Assembly: GCF_902806685.2 (NCBI RefSeq)
Contig: NC_048557.2
Coordinates: 9,433,554-9,497,553 of the forward strand
Direction: 5' to 3'
DNA length: 64,000 nucleotides
Origin: Maniola hyperantus
Taxonomy: Eukaryota > Arthropoda > Insecta > Lepidoptera > Nymphalidae
Positions 52,801-63,213 of the stretch are shown here, in pieces. Positions within the stretch are counted from its first letter, which is position 1, and each line of letters begins with the position of its first letter. Made by a program: the position numbers and the translations under genes. The notes beneath the pieces were generated by a model, which saw only the letters and a program-made list of their open reading frames with translations, made no database searches and had not been told where the DNA came from.

Positions 52801-55800
52801 ACCCACAGATAGATCAACAAATTACGAAGCTGAAGTAGTAGTGCTTGGGGTATATGTATAACTCGAAGAAGCGATCAACCTTGGGGTACCAAGATGAGCG
52901 ATCCCACATTGGTAAAATGACTAGTTGGGAGACACCTCACTATGTGGACGGACGATCTCAAGCAAATCGCTGGTAGTTACTACTTAGTGGAGGAAGTCTG
53001 TTGTAGAAAGAACTTACCTAGGTACTGAAAAATCTCAAAATTTTAGGGCCAACAGTTTAAGCTGGACGTTGATGAGCTAATCAGATATTGCTTTTGTAAT
53101 GTTTAGGCTAAATTAATTGTTGTATACCTTTGCTCCCTTCCTAGGCCACAGCAGCTGCCACGGTTCGCAAGTCACCCTCAGCACGTCGAATCCCTCTTGA
53201 AGGTAAATATTGGCGTACTTCATCGTTTGCTTATTGGTCGCCAATAACCAGCTCAGCATTATGCACAATGGTTTGTTGTTTGATTTACTTAACCTGGAGA
53301 CAAAGACAATATTTAATTGAGGGAGGGCTACAGAAGTAAACCATCAAAGGTTACATACTGTCTCTAATCTTAAGGCTGAGATATACATATAGAACGTACT
53401 TATACTTTGCTCAGTCTTTACTTGATAACGTCGGTATTTATAGAGCTAATTTCGAAAGTAATGAATATAATTTAGTAGATATAGTTTTTTTTACATTAAT
53501 GGGGGATGAAATGTGCAAAATTATTTTGGAAAAGGGGACCTCTATATTATACACCCTATAATAAGAGCTCATCTTCGCTCTTGATGAGTGTCACAGGATC
53601 AATGTACTTAAAAACCAGGGAAGCATATCACAGATTCTGGGATGTTTTCGGGAAGGCGTGCCATCATTTGTCACCCAAGTCGCCGCCGTTCAAGCGAGTG
53701 GTAATTGACATTTTTGGATGGAACAGTTAATTATTATTTTCGAAGTTTAAGGATTGATCCCATAGTACAAGTTTTTTATAAGGACGAGTACAGTGCGCCT
53801 AGGAGCACCAAGGGGTCACTGTACTGGGCTGAGGACCCACTCTTTAAATATACTCACTAAGTACTTACGTACTTAATAATTATTGTAGTTTGTAATTTAA
53901 GTATACTTACTTCATAGTTTTGAGATCTGTGTGAATTTTCATGTTGTCATTGGAAATGTAGAGGAGATTCTTGTTGATATGTTGCGTGTGCGCATTGCGT
54001 GCCCACAGCAACCTTGGCAGTGTGCGTGACGGACATGTGCGTGTTTTGCTCTGAATAAAAACATACTGGTCAAAAGGAACCTAGAACACGCATGTGTGGG
54101 CACTACAAATTTAGTCATGTGACTCACAAGAGCCCAAAAAGATTTGGGATTTTTTTGGGCTCTTGCGAGATTTAGTTTTTCAAATCGTTTTAATAATATG
54201 CTAAACTTTTAATCACCTGTGGCTACCTCATCATCAATCATCAACCCATCGCCGGCACACTACAGTGCACGGGCTTTTTTCAGAATGAGAAGGGTTTGGC
54301 CATAGTCCACCACGCTGGTCAAGTGCGTATAGGACGGCTTCACACACCTTTGAGAACATTTGCAGCATTTGTTATTATCTTAACAAAACGATTTTGGGAG
54401 TTACGTGTATTTTAAGCCATTATGCTTCAAATACACGTAACTCCCAAAGGTTAGATTGCGTGCCCGAGATCGAACCCCGAACCTGCCAAATAGGAGGCGG
54501 ACGTCTTAACCACTAGGCTATCGCCGTTGTCGCTCTACCTCAGTAAGTAGGTAATAATACAAAAAAAACGCGCAAAATTCGCACATATTACTAAGTATAG
54601 GTACAGAATTAAATAATTTTCTGTTCTTTGTATTCTTTCAAGGTTTTATTTTTTATTTAAAGTTAACTCGGCACGGTCGAATCAATGTCTGGCACCTACC
54701 TATACCTAACACAATTTACACGCAACACGTGAACGTGTTAATTATTATTAATGAGTGAGCAATTATGCAGTGGATAGGTACCTAAGATTAACTCGTTAAT
54801 TATAGTCTGTGGCGTAAGTGATGCCCGCGCCTTCACCCGCGTGGGTTTAGGTTTTAAAAAATCCCGTGGGAACTCTTTCATTTTCCGGGATAAAAAGTAG
54901 CATATGTCTTTCCCCGGGATGCAAGCTATCTCTGTACCAAATTTTGTCAAAATCGGTTGAACAGATGGGCCGGAAAAGTTAGCAGACAGACACACTTTCG
55001 CATTTATAATAATACTAGCTTATGCTCGCGACATCGTCCGCGTGGACTACACAAATTTCAAACCCCTATTTCATCCCCTTAGGGGTTGAATTTTTAAAAA
55101 TCCTTTCTTAGCGGATGCCTACGACATAATAGCTATCTGCATGCCAAATTTCAGCCCGGTCGGTCCAGTAGTTTGAGCTGTGCGTTGATAGATCAGTCAG
55201 TCAGTCAGTCACCTTTTCCTTTTATATATGTAGATTATAAATTATTATAATTATTATTAATGAGTGGGCAATTATGCAGTAGATAGGTTACACGGGCAAT
55301 TGAAATTCCGCAATTCCAGGCAATTTAGTCAATTATGACGTCACGACCACGTGAAGCAATTTATGGCAATACCCAGCAATACTCATTTAATGATATGCAA
55401 AAAGCTGTGATAGCTTAGTGGTTAGGACGTCCACCTTCCAATTGGAGGTCGGGGGTTCGATCCCGGGTACGCACCTCTAACTTTTCAGAGTTATGTGCGT
55501 TTTAATTAATCAAATATCACTTGCTTTATCGGTGAAGGAAAACATCGTGAGGAAACCTGCATGCCTGAGAGTTCTCCATGATGTTCTGATCATCTTGAAG
55601 GTGTGTGAAGTCTACCAATCCGCACATGGCCAGCGTGGTAGACTATGGCCAAAACCCTTCTCACTCTGAGAAGAGACCCGTGCTCTGTAGTGAGCCGGTG
55701 ATGGGTTAATCATGATGATGATGATGAAAATAAGGGCTTCAGATTGCTCCACTTATTGCTCCTGACCTATACGATGTGTCGGCAACAATTGCTTAAAAAA

Positions 55801-56490
55801 CTAAGGGCTAAAAGCTATAAAAGTTAACTAATAACTAAATAAATTTTCATTTCATTTCAATTAGATAAAGTATTCCAAAAGGTCATAAGTCAGTAGGTAC
55901 TTACACATTCAAAAAGCTAACGTAAGGGTTTGCGGTAAGATTCAATCTGGAACAATAAGTGGAGCTATCTGAAGCAATTATTTTGCATAACTGTTGAAAG
56001 TTTTAAGTAAGTATTGCTGGGTAAAATTGCCGTAAATTGCTTCATATAGTGTGCCGTCATAATTGACTAAATTGCCTGCAATGGCGTAATTTCAATAATT
56101 GCCTGTGTGAGCATACCATAATATTGTTGGAAAGTCTATGTACGGCTTTATATCCATGGCATGTTAATATTATCACTGAAAGTTCTCTATGCTTTCTCTC
56201 TCTCTTTGGTTTCGCCCTCCAATCATCTCTATGTGTCGGACCTTTTATCTTTTATTTCTGGTCGGTGGTGTCGGACGCTCTCTGTATCTCTTTAATATAA
56301 TTATTATCAGTTTAAATATAATTTGAGACGAAACGAAGTATTTATTTCGAATAACCCGTGCATCCATCGCAAGCTCAATTCCACGCTCTGCTCATCAAAT
56401 TAACAATTATTAGGTAGGTATGATACTTACGGTAATTCTTATTGACTTGCAGCAAGTGGTATATAAGCATGCTATTGGTACGGTGGCCAT
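49803..56490 (-). CDS. TMEM53: TMEM53-like protein (DUF829, alpha/beta-hydrolase fold)
   Basis: Member of the TMEM53/DUF829 family. The vertebrate protein sits in the nuclear envelope and restrains BMP signalling; the enzymatic role is unsettled. Exons (minus): 56431-56490, 53911-54050, 53128-53293, 52065-52189, 51276-51413, 50790-50967, 49803-49988. Total 993 nt, so 330 aa; every phase agrees. The start ATG (56490) follows a TTTTCTTTTACAG acceptor, so a 5' non-coding exon is likely. Visible motifs: PLCIMLSWLLATNKQTMKYA (core strand and helix), the nucleophile elbow HGFSVGG with S145, SSTDPVGNERRI with D248, and SPHVQHYLKHPQEY with H280, a plausible Ser-Asp-His triad. The N-terminal 50 residues are basic and Cys-rich (CLYTTCCKSIRIT, LLWARNAHT), which might be a targeting sequence. 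Introns carry a private short repeat (see findings). Confidence 0.92.
51043..51185 (+). repeat. Degenerate single arm of element P
   Basis: CCCCGAATGGGTTTGAAACT and AGTCGGGCATACTAC match the right arm of the P elements; no partner arm or target duplication. Confidence 0.55.
52190..52785. other. TMEM53-like intron, nothing recognised
   Basis: AT-rich, no repeat family assigned. Confidence 0.4.
52790..53000 (+). pseudogene. Decayed LINE C-terminal fragment
   Basis: Scattered frames give RTRVTH and MWTDDLKQIAGS, matching the RTRVTD...RWTDDL..VAGS stretch of the LINE tails at 56600 and 57390. Several stops and frameshifts. Confidence 0.45.
54232..54528 (-). mobile_element. tRNA-derived SINE family D, diverged
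   Basis: TCAACCCATCGCCGGCACAC at the left; minus strand GCGATAGCCTAGTGGTTAAG and CGGGGTTCGATCTCGGGCAC at the right. Confidence 0.78.
54815..55235 (+). repeat. Family B copy directly followed by family A copy
   Basis: B from GATGCCCGCGCCTTCACCCG to CGCATTTATAATAATA, then A from CTAGCTTATGCTCGCGACAT to a CAGT run and TTTATATATGTAG. A 40-odd-bp host segment (AGTGAGCAATTATGCAGT) is repeated on both sides, at about 54745 and 55248. Confidence 0.78.
55291..56107. mobile_element. 817-bp element with about 100-bp inverted ends rich in GGCAATT
   Basis: Left end CACGGGCAATTGAAATTCCG, right end the complement of CACAGGCAATTATTGAAATT. The arms stay alignable for about 100 bp (AATTTAGTCAATTATGACG; CCCAGCAATACT). 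A SINE D sits inside (55405-55735). Confidence 0.78.
55405..55735 (+). mobile_element. tRNA-derived SINE family D, nested, with GAT-repeat tail
   Basis: GTGATAGCTTAGTGGTTAGG and GGGGGTTCGATCCCGGGTAC at the head; tail GGGTTAATCATGATGATGAT. Confidence 0.85.
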
Positions 56491-56599
56491 GATTGATTAA
56501 TCTGTAAAAGAAAAAAATTACAAGCTGTTAAGTATTTTAGGATTATGTGTTTGACCTGTTTGATATGTATGAATCTATATCCGTTTCTCGTATGTTATA

Positions 56600-56790
56600 T
56601 ATGTATGTATAGCGACCTCGCACCGGAAGACGCAGTGTTGGAAGAGCCCCCACTACGGACGGACGACATCAGACGAGTCGCAACTGGGAGCCGCTGGATT
56701 CAGGCGGCGCAAGACCGTGGCGTATGGAAATCCCTACAAGAAACCTATGTCCAGCAGTGGACGTCTATCGGTTGATGATGATGATGATAC
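56600..56790 (+). pseudogene. LINE ORF2 C-terminal end with GAT-repeat tail
   Basis: The open frame ends GSRWIQAAQDRGVWKSLQ...YVQQWTSIG and a stop, then (GAT)n. Upstream the frame is broken (AGACGCAGTGTTGGAAGAGC matches the RRSVGR block). It is a 5'-truncated copy of a LINE common in Lepidoptera. Confidence 0.7.
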
Positions 56791-56899
56791 TTATATCTAC
56801 CTACATAATTTAGTACGATGGTACGGAACCCTTGGTCTGCGAGTCCGACTCGCATTTGACCGGTTTTTTTTTGTTCCAAGGGCCGGCTTGCAGGAATAA

Positions 56900-57180
56900 A
56901 TCAGTACCCTTATTATAAATGCGAAAGTGTGTTTGTTTGTTGGTTTTTCTTTCAATCGCTAATAGCTGTAACACAGTTTTTTTTTTAACTAACACAGCTA
57001 TTACCGTTTCCCTAGTAAAAAAAAAAAAAAAATCACGTCGCAACGGCGCAACGGATCGACGCGATTTTTTGCATGGGTATAGATAAAGACCTGGAGAGTG
57101 ACATAGGCTACTTTTTATCCCGGAAAATCAAAGAGTTCCCCTGAGATTTTAAAAACGAAGTCGCGGGCATCAGCTAGTAG
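56900..57180 (-). repeat. Family B copy with insertion
   Basis: CCCTTATTATAAATGCGAAA at the left and CGAAGTCGCGGGCATCAGCT at the right. About 60 bp with an inverted AACACAG/CTGTGTT pair and an A run is inserted in the middle. Confidence 0.7.
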
Positions 57181-57389
57181 GTATATAATTTTATATTATT
57201 ATTCCACTAAGTAGGTACCTACCTACAGTTACCTATCTACCTGTCCAATTAAAAAGATTTTAGTGTGAATAATTAAAATATTTATTTATATCTACTTAAT
57301 CGTTTTATTATTTTCAAACATGTTATATACAGCTTATTACGGACTACGTCCTATTTACATAAAATACCTACATTATAAAAATATCAATC

Positions 57390-57553
57390 AGCCTGTTTGC
57401 GTCCACTGTTGGACATAGGCCTTCCCAAGAGCGCGCCACCACACACGATCCTCTGCCTTCCTCATCCACCCACTTCCCGCTACAGTCCAGCGGGTTGGAG
57501 GTCGTCCCACACTGCGCTTGCCGATACGCGGTCTCCACTCCAGAACGTCTCAT
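57390..57553 (-). pseudogene. LINE ORF2 C-terminal end, second copy
   Basis: Minus strand: LEWRPRIGKRSVGRPPTRWT, then a short deletion at the expected DDL, then GWMRKAEDRVWWRALGKAYV and QQWTQTG plus stop. Opposite orientation to the copy at 56600. Confidence 0.72.
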
Positions 57554-57690
57554 CATCATCATCATGATCAGCCCATCACCGGCTCACTACAGAGCGCGGG
57601 TCTCCTCTCAGAGTGAGAAGGGTTTTGGCATAGTCTACCACGCTGGCCATGTGCGGATTGGTAGACTTCATACACCTTTGAGAACATTAA
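57552..57690 (-). repeat. SINE family D, 3' half
   Basis: CATCATCATGATCAGCCCAT to CACACCTTTGAGAACATTA; no head. A hAT-like MITE follows at 57711. Confidence 0.7.
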
Positions 57691-57710
57691 GAACACGTCT
57701 GCCCCAGTAG

Positions 57711-57934
57711 CAGTGGCGGATTTGCCCTAAGGCCTAGTAGGCCCAGGCCTAGGGCGGCTAGATATTAGGGGCAGCCAATCGTGACAAAAAAAATCACTGA
57801 TGTTATGATAAAAGTTGGCAATATAGTAAATTCATTATGACATGATTATGATGAATGCCGAGAAAGGGGCGGCCGGTACCTACTTGCTACATGGCCTGGG
57901 GCCTAGGGCGGCTAAGACTGTAAATCCGCCACTG
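57711..57934. mobile_element. hAT-like MITE with 8-bp target duplication
   Basis: Ends CAGTGGCGGATTTGCCC and complement (AAATCCGCCACTG), with inner GGCCTAGGGCGGCTA arms. Flanks CCCAGTAG (57703-57710) and CCCAGCAG (57935-57942) match at 7 of 8. 224 bp, no ORF. Confidence 0.85.
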
Positions 57935-58114
57935 CCCAGCAGAATTAAGTAGGTACCGACATACTTACCTAATATTATAACTGAGTTATTTACCTGACCT
58001 TGAGATGTGCAAGTCAAGTATCTAAATGCAAAAGATACAACCTAACCACTCAGCCTAACCACAACAGTTTTTAGTTTTTATTTAAAAAAACCAGTGTCAT
58101 CGTACAAGATAGAA

Positions 58115-58290
58115 AGAGCCTCTATTGAGGCTCAACGGGTAAAGGAGCGGACTGAAAACCGTAAGGTCGACAGTTCAAACCCCGCCCGTTGCACTATTGT
58201 CGTACCTACTCCTAGCACAAGCTTGACGCTTAGTTGGAGAGGAAAGAGGAATATTAGTCATTTAACATGGCTAATATTCTTTTTAAATAA
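58115..58290 (+). mobile_element. tRNA-derived SINE family H
   Basis: GAGGCTCAACGGGTAAAGGA and GTTCAAACCCCGCCCG at the head; ACATGGCTAATATTCTTTTT at the end. Confidence 0.8.
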
Positions 58291-58296
58291 ATAAAC

Positions 58297-58645
58297 AAAA
58301 ATCATCATGATCAACCCATCGCCGGATCACCAGAGCACGGGTCTCCTCTCAGAGTGAGAAGGGTTTTGACCATAGTCTACTACCGCTCTGGCCAAGTGCG
58401 GATTGGTAGACTTCACACACGTTATGGAGAACTCTCAGGCATGCAGGTTTCCTCACGATGTTTTCCTTCACCGTTAAAGCAGTGACATTTAATTACTTAC
58501 AACGCACATAACTCCGAAAAGTTAGAGGTGCGCCTTTAACTTTTCAGAGTTACGTAGGTTTTACGACTTAATGCGCGGGCCCGCACCTGGGATCGAACCG
58601 CCTACCTCCGATTAGAAGGCGGACGTCCTAAACAGCCTAGATAAC
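58297..58645 (-). mobile_element. tRNA-derived SINE family D with internal duplication
   Basis: ATCATCATGATCAACCCATC at the left, GGATCGAACCGCCTACCTCC near the right. The AGGTGCG/ACTTTTCAGAG part is repeated, with an extra 50 bp. Confidence 0.72.
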
Positions 58646-58961
58646 AGCTTAAGCTAACTAATATTATAACTAAGTTATTTACTTAACCTTGAGATGTGCA
58701 ATCAAGTACCTAAATGCAAAAGGTGTCTAACCACAACACAGTTTTTACTTTTTAGTAAAAAACCAGTCAAGGGCGAGTCGGACTAGCACACTAAGGACTC
58801 TGTGTCATCCGTACATCGTACAAGAAATCATGAATACTTACTTACTCACTTTAATTGTTTTGGTGATGTAACTAGTGTTCTCGGTTTTCGGATATTCCCC
58901 TTTACTTGTGTGCACGCGTAGCGTATTACAATTTCCGTAGGGATCTCTAATTTTTGAAAAT

Positions 58962-58963
<2 letters not shown>

Positions 58964-59052
<89 letters not shown>
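58964..59052 (-). repeat. 89-nt homopolymer T run, read as the poly(A) tail of a minus-strand LINE
   Basis: Uninterrupted T from 58964 to 59052, directly beyond the 3' side of the LINE fragment 59053-59572. Confidence 0.75.
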
Positions 59053-59054
<2 letters not shown>

Positions 59055-59572
59055 TAACTATCAAATATTGAACATTTTACAAATACTTTTAACACAACAA
59101 AAAAACCACTAAGGTTTAGTATGTTGCTTATCATTCCGTCCATTAATCGATTTTGGGTATAGTGCTTCCATAAATAATATATACATTATGTATAGAAGCA
59201 CTAGCACTAGGGAGCGTTACATGATAATAATTTGTTATATTTAATTTTTCAAAAATGGGAATTGTTAATATTTGTTTTGAAAGTATGATTTTAACTTGTG
59301 TTTAAAGTTAAATTCGGTTAGTCCTGACCTAAAAGTATTATCTAAACTATTTATTAGGCGAGGGATCATGTACGCGCTGGTGCGCTCACCATATTTATTT
59401 TTTGCAGAGATGGTAACTAGTTTTTTTTGAGTTACTTTGCGTGTCTGAATTTTGTTAATAACTTCCTTTTGCATGGCTAAATTAAAAAATTGTTCTTTTA
59501 GGATCGTAAGTTGAACTTTGTCATAAATATTAATCTCTTTACAATACTTAAATATAAGATTTTCATTATTTT
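59053..59572 (-). pseudogene. 5'-truncated LINE 3' end with open C-terminal frame
   Basis: A continuous frame from about 59572 to 59265 reads FKYCKEINIYDKVQLTILK..., then YGERTSAYMIPRLINSL, a typical end of a CR1/jockey-like reverse transcriptase protein. About 210 bp of 3'UTR and the long A tail follow. The uninterrupted frame and the long tail suggest a young insertion. Confidence 0.6.
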
Positions 59573-59714
59573 AAATAATAAGTATAGCCTATGTCACTCA
59601 GGAATAATGTAGCTTTTTACTTGTGAAAGAATTTTCAAAATCGCTTCAGTAGTTCCAGAGATTACTTCCTACAAACGAACTTTCAAACTTTACCTCTTCA
59701 TTATATTAATATAG

Positions 59715-59955
59715 ACTAGCTGATGCCCGCGACTTTGTCCGCGTCAGTGGATTCACGTTTTTGAAAATCCCATGGGAACTCATTGATTTTCCAGGATAAA
59801 AGTATGCCTTTGTCACTCTCCAAGTCTTAAACTATAACCATGCAAAAAATCACGTTGATCCGTTCGTTGCTCTTTTGATTAATGTTGTTGCTCTCGTGAT
59901 TAAAAGACAAACCAATAAACCAACAAACATACACACTTTAGCATTAATAATATGG
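59715..59955 (+). repeat. Dispersed repeat family B
   Basis: CTAGCTGATGCCCGCGACTT to ACACTTTAGCATTAATAATA. Confidence 0.75.
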
Positions 59956-59959
59956 GTAG

Positions 59960-60550
59960 CGATTGAAGATTAGGTAGGTACCTACCTTCGACCTTGAAAG
60001 GTTTGAAATCCGCGATAAACTGGTCTGTGGTTTGAAAACTACGGAAGTAGGTAAATATAAAAAAATTACCTAATTAAGTACTCACCGCTTAAAATATTAT
60101 GACCGAATAAATATTGTATTTTTAAAAAGTAATTTAAACACTTCTCACAATTACGCACTAAACATAACAGCTTTTAATTTATTTTTATTTAAGTAGCTTT
60201 TAATTTTAGTTTATATTGTTTCAATTTTCAACAAGATAACTCGATAAAATAAAACAAATACTCAAACAACCCCATATCCGATTCGCGTTTGCAGACGATT
60301 GATTACCTACTTATCTACTTAGTACCTGTATGCGAAAAAAACATGCGATAAAGTTGCATAAAATATACGATAACCCGCTCACACAGCACTGGCGTGTGTT
60401 TCGTACTGAACTTGTGAATGTGGCCATGGTATTGCAAAAAACGGCCAAGTGCGAGTCGGGCCTCGCTCTTTTAGGGTTCCATACATAATATAATGTCTAT
60501 ACCTTAAGCGGTGATACTTAATAGTCTAGTGGTACGTTAGTATTATTATA
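59960..60550. other. Intergenic, mostly unrecognised
   Basis: AT-rich; a family C edge (AACGGCCAAGTGCGAGTCGG) at 60436-60480 is the only repeat named. Confidence 0.4.
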
Positions 60551-60552
60551 TT

Positions 60553-60735
60553 CTAGCTGATATTTCGTACGCGTGGATTTAGGTTTTTAAAAATCCCTTG
60601 TGAACTCTTTTATTTCCCGGAATAAAAAGTAGCTTATGTCACTCTCTTTAAATATACCAATGCAAAAACTCACGTCGATCCTTTGCTCCGTTGCGACGTG
60701 ATTGAAGGACAAACCAATAAACAAACATTTTTTAG
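60553..60735 (+). repeat. Dispersed repeat family B
   Basis: CTAGCTGATATTTCGTACGC to GTGATTGAAGGACAAACCAA. Confidence 0.72.
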
Positions 60736-60990
60736 ACAGGTTTAGGTTTAGACATCCGCCTTCTTCTCCGGGGGTTCTATTCCGGGCACGCACCTTTTCA
60801 TAGTTGTGCGTTTTTAAATATGGTACGGAACCCTAAAAACTCAGACCCACTGACATATATATTATGTAAATGTAGATCGTTGCTCGCTCTTTAAAACTGT
60901 ACGTCACTGCTTTTTTTATCAATTTGAAGTCATAATACTTAGGTAATTAAGTATTCAATCGCAACCAAGTATATTCATCAACGCTGTTAA

Positions 60991-61750
60991 GGCGAGTCAC
61001 CGAGGCTAAGCGGAAAAAACTGAGATGGTTTCCTAGATCAAATGTTTTAGGTATTTACTATTAAATAACGGCCTTGCTAAAAATACACAATAGGTATACC
61101 TAAAGACATTGTCTAAAGACTGTGCTAGTTTGATACACAATAAGAAGTACTTCACCCGATCAAATAAAATCTTGAAAAAAGCTAAAATAAAAATCCAAAA
61201 CGAATAATTTCTGACTTGGCAATTTTTACATGGAAATATTTTGTACAGAGAACCTGCTAAAGGGAAACGCCTATTCGTCAAAGGGTTTTTGGCCAAAGTG
61301 AAATCCATCCATCAATGAAATTAATCAAAGGCTGAGACAAGGACTGAGATCACAGATCAAGCACTATTTTGGGCAAAGAACTCGGAGGAACTTTTATAAA
61401 CCTTTTTGTTTATTTGTTTTCTCAATAAGAATTATTGCAATACCTACATTGCCAAGATTTTTATTACGAGCGAAATTAGTTGTATGTAATAAGTACTCTG
61501 TGGTTGAATGTCTTAATTACGCTAGAGTGTTACGTAAAAACCGTTACGAGCTATATTTCAGTCATTAAATAAGTTTTTTTAGTATTGATAACATTAATGG
61601 ATGAATTTTGGCCAAGAATGGGCGTTTCCCTTTTGGTTTTCAATAGGCTTTCTATATTTATTAAATTCAAATTGAACGTTTGAAACAAAGAACTTGAACG
61701 TTGCCAAGCGGGTTTATAACACGCCGCGCTGCCCGCTCCGGTGACTCGCC
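60991..61750. mobile_element. 760-bp non-autonomous element with TTAA target duplication
   Basis: Ends GGCGAGTCACCGAGGC and the complement of GGCGAGTCACCGGAGC; TTAA at 60987-60990 and 61751-61754. A second inverted pair (AAAGGGAAACGCC and GGCGTTTCCCTTTT) lies inside. TTAA targeting is typical of piggyBac-like transposons. Confidence 0.82.
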
Positions 61751-61842
61751 TTAAATAGTTACCTACGCACTGAGTGGCTGCTAGCTTTTGACCTATTACG
61801 GAAGTTTATGAAAATACTTAAACTTATTAAGTACTATATTTA

Positions 61843-62050
61843 ACTAGCTCACTCCCCCGACTTCATCCTCGTGGACTACACCAATTTCAAACCCCTATTT
61901 TACCGCTAGGGGTTGAATTTTCAAAAATCCTTTCTTAGCGGATGTCTACATTATAATAGCTATCGGCATGCCAAACATCCCGACCGGTCCAGTAGTATAG
62001 AGCTGATGTGCGTTGATAGATGAGTCAGTCAGTCAGTCACCTTTTCTTTT
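61843..62050 (+). repeat. Dispersed repeat family A
   Basis: CTAGCTCACTCCCCCGACTT to a CAGT run and CACCTTTTCTTTT. Confidence 0.75.
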
Positions 62051-62079
62051 TTAACCGACTTCCGAAAAGGAGGTGGTTC

Positions 62080-62610
62080 TCAATGAGGAAATTTCAGGGC
62101 AACGTTCGAAAAAATTTTCAAAGATTTCAGAAGATTTTTTCTAAATAACCCCACCACTAAAGATGAAAGATAAAAAATACCTACCTATATCTATGCTTTA
62201 ATTTTTTAAATTTAAACCGGATGTGAAATTAATTAATTACATCTATTATAGTTCACACATTTTGTGGGAAAGAAACGTAAGGAAAATTACAGTGCATGCA
62301 CGCTAGCTCTTACTCTTCATCTATGTCGTTGATTGACACGATCTAAATATATATCTATCTATTCTGTTAAAATAGTTTTAATTATAATTTTAAGTAATCT
62401 CTTTTGGCCTTCTGTTATACCTAGATTTAAATTTAAATAATAATTATGTATTTACGCTGTTGATTACTTTCATATAAACAAAAATAAAAATAAAATAAAC
62501 ATTAAAGCATAGATCATATAGATACAGGTGTTATTTTTCATCTTTAGTGGTCCGGTTATTAGGGCCATTTTGAAAATTTTATCGAACGTTGCCCTGAAAC
62601 TTCCTCATTC
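62080..62610. mobile_element. Element with AATGAGGAAATTTCAGGGCA inverted ends
   Basis: AATGAGGAAATTTCAGGGCA at the left and CCCTGAAACTTCCTCATT at the right. An isolated relative of the end (AACGTTGCCTGGAAACCTAC) is at about 23807. Confidence 0.6.
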
Positions 62611-63057
62611 GGCCCGTTTTTTTTTCTCGACTTTTTTTATGTATGTACATCGATTTTTTCCAGGTTCTGGACCGATTTTTTTTTTTAATCAACAGAGGAT
62701 GTTAAGGTGGTGGTCCCATTTTCATTTCTGCAGGGTTTTCATTAAACACAACTAAGTATTTTCAAAGTATCTTTATTTTATAAAAACTTTAAACTAAGTA
62801 TAATTGAAAATCTTTTAAATCTTATACCAACTTAATTTTATAATTCAGTCCATGCTTGAAAGTGCATAAGTAATAAAAGCTTATTTTAGATAATTGTAGT
62901 TATGCCGAAAGGACCCACCCATAAAGAGTTAGTTTTAAAGATTTTTAAAATAATATTTATGAACTGGCCAGAAATATAAAAAATTTGCTCTGGGGGCGCC
63001 ACAGCTAGTATATAATCTATGGTCACTATGTTTAGTCTTGTTTTTTTTTAAATGAAT

Positions 63058-63213
63058 ATTAGCCATGTTAAATGACTAATATTCCCCTTTCCTCTCCAAC
63101 TAAGCGTCAAGCTTGTGCTAGGAGTAGGTACGACAATAGTGCAACGGGCGGGGTTTGAACCGTCGACCTTCTGGTTTTCAGTCCATTCCTTTACCTGTTG
63201 AGCTATTGAGGCT
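63058..63213 (-). mobile_element. tRNA-derived SINE family H
   Basis: ATTAGCCATGTTAAATGACT at the left; minus strand head CTCAATAGCTCAACAGGTAA and GGTTCAAACCCCGCCCG. Confidence 0.8.

Larger units (their letters stand above)
50385..54180. repeat. Short motif GGGCTCTNGCGAGTCAAG repeated in TMEM53-like introns
   Basis: Copies near 50399, 50429, 50586 (inverse), 51545, 51685 (inverse), 54128 (inverse) and 54160, often preceded by TTTTT. They are not part of the dispersed families listed here, and I saw none outside this gene. Confidence 0.65.

Noticed and set aside
58846..59064. Poly-lysine minus-strand frame
   Set aside because: Translation of the A tail of a LINE.
61033..61308. 91-codon minus-strand frame
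   Set aside because: Lies inside the TTAA-flanked element, AT-rich, no motif; chance frame.
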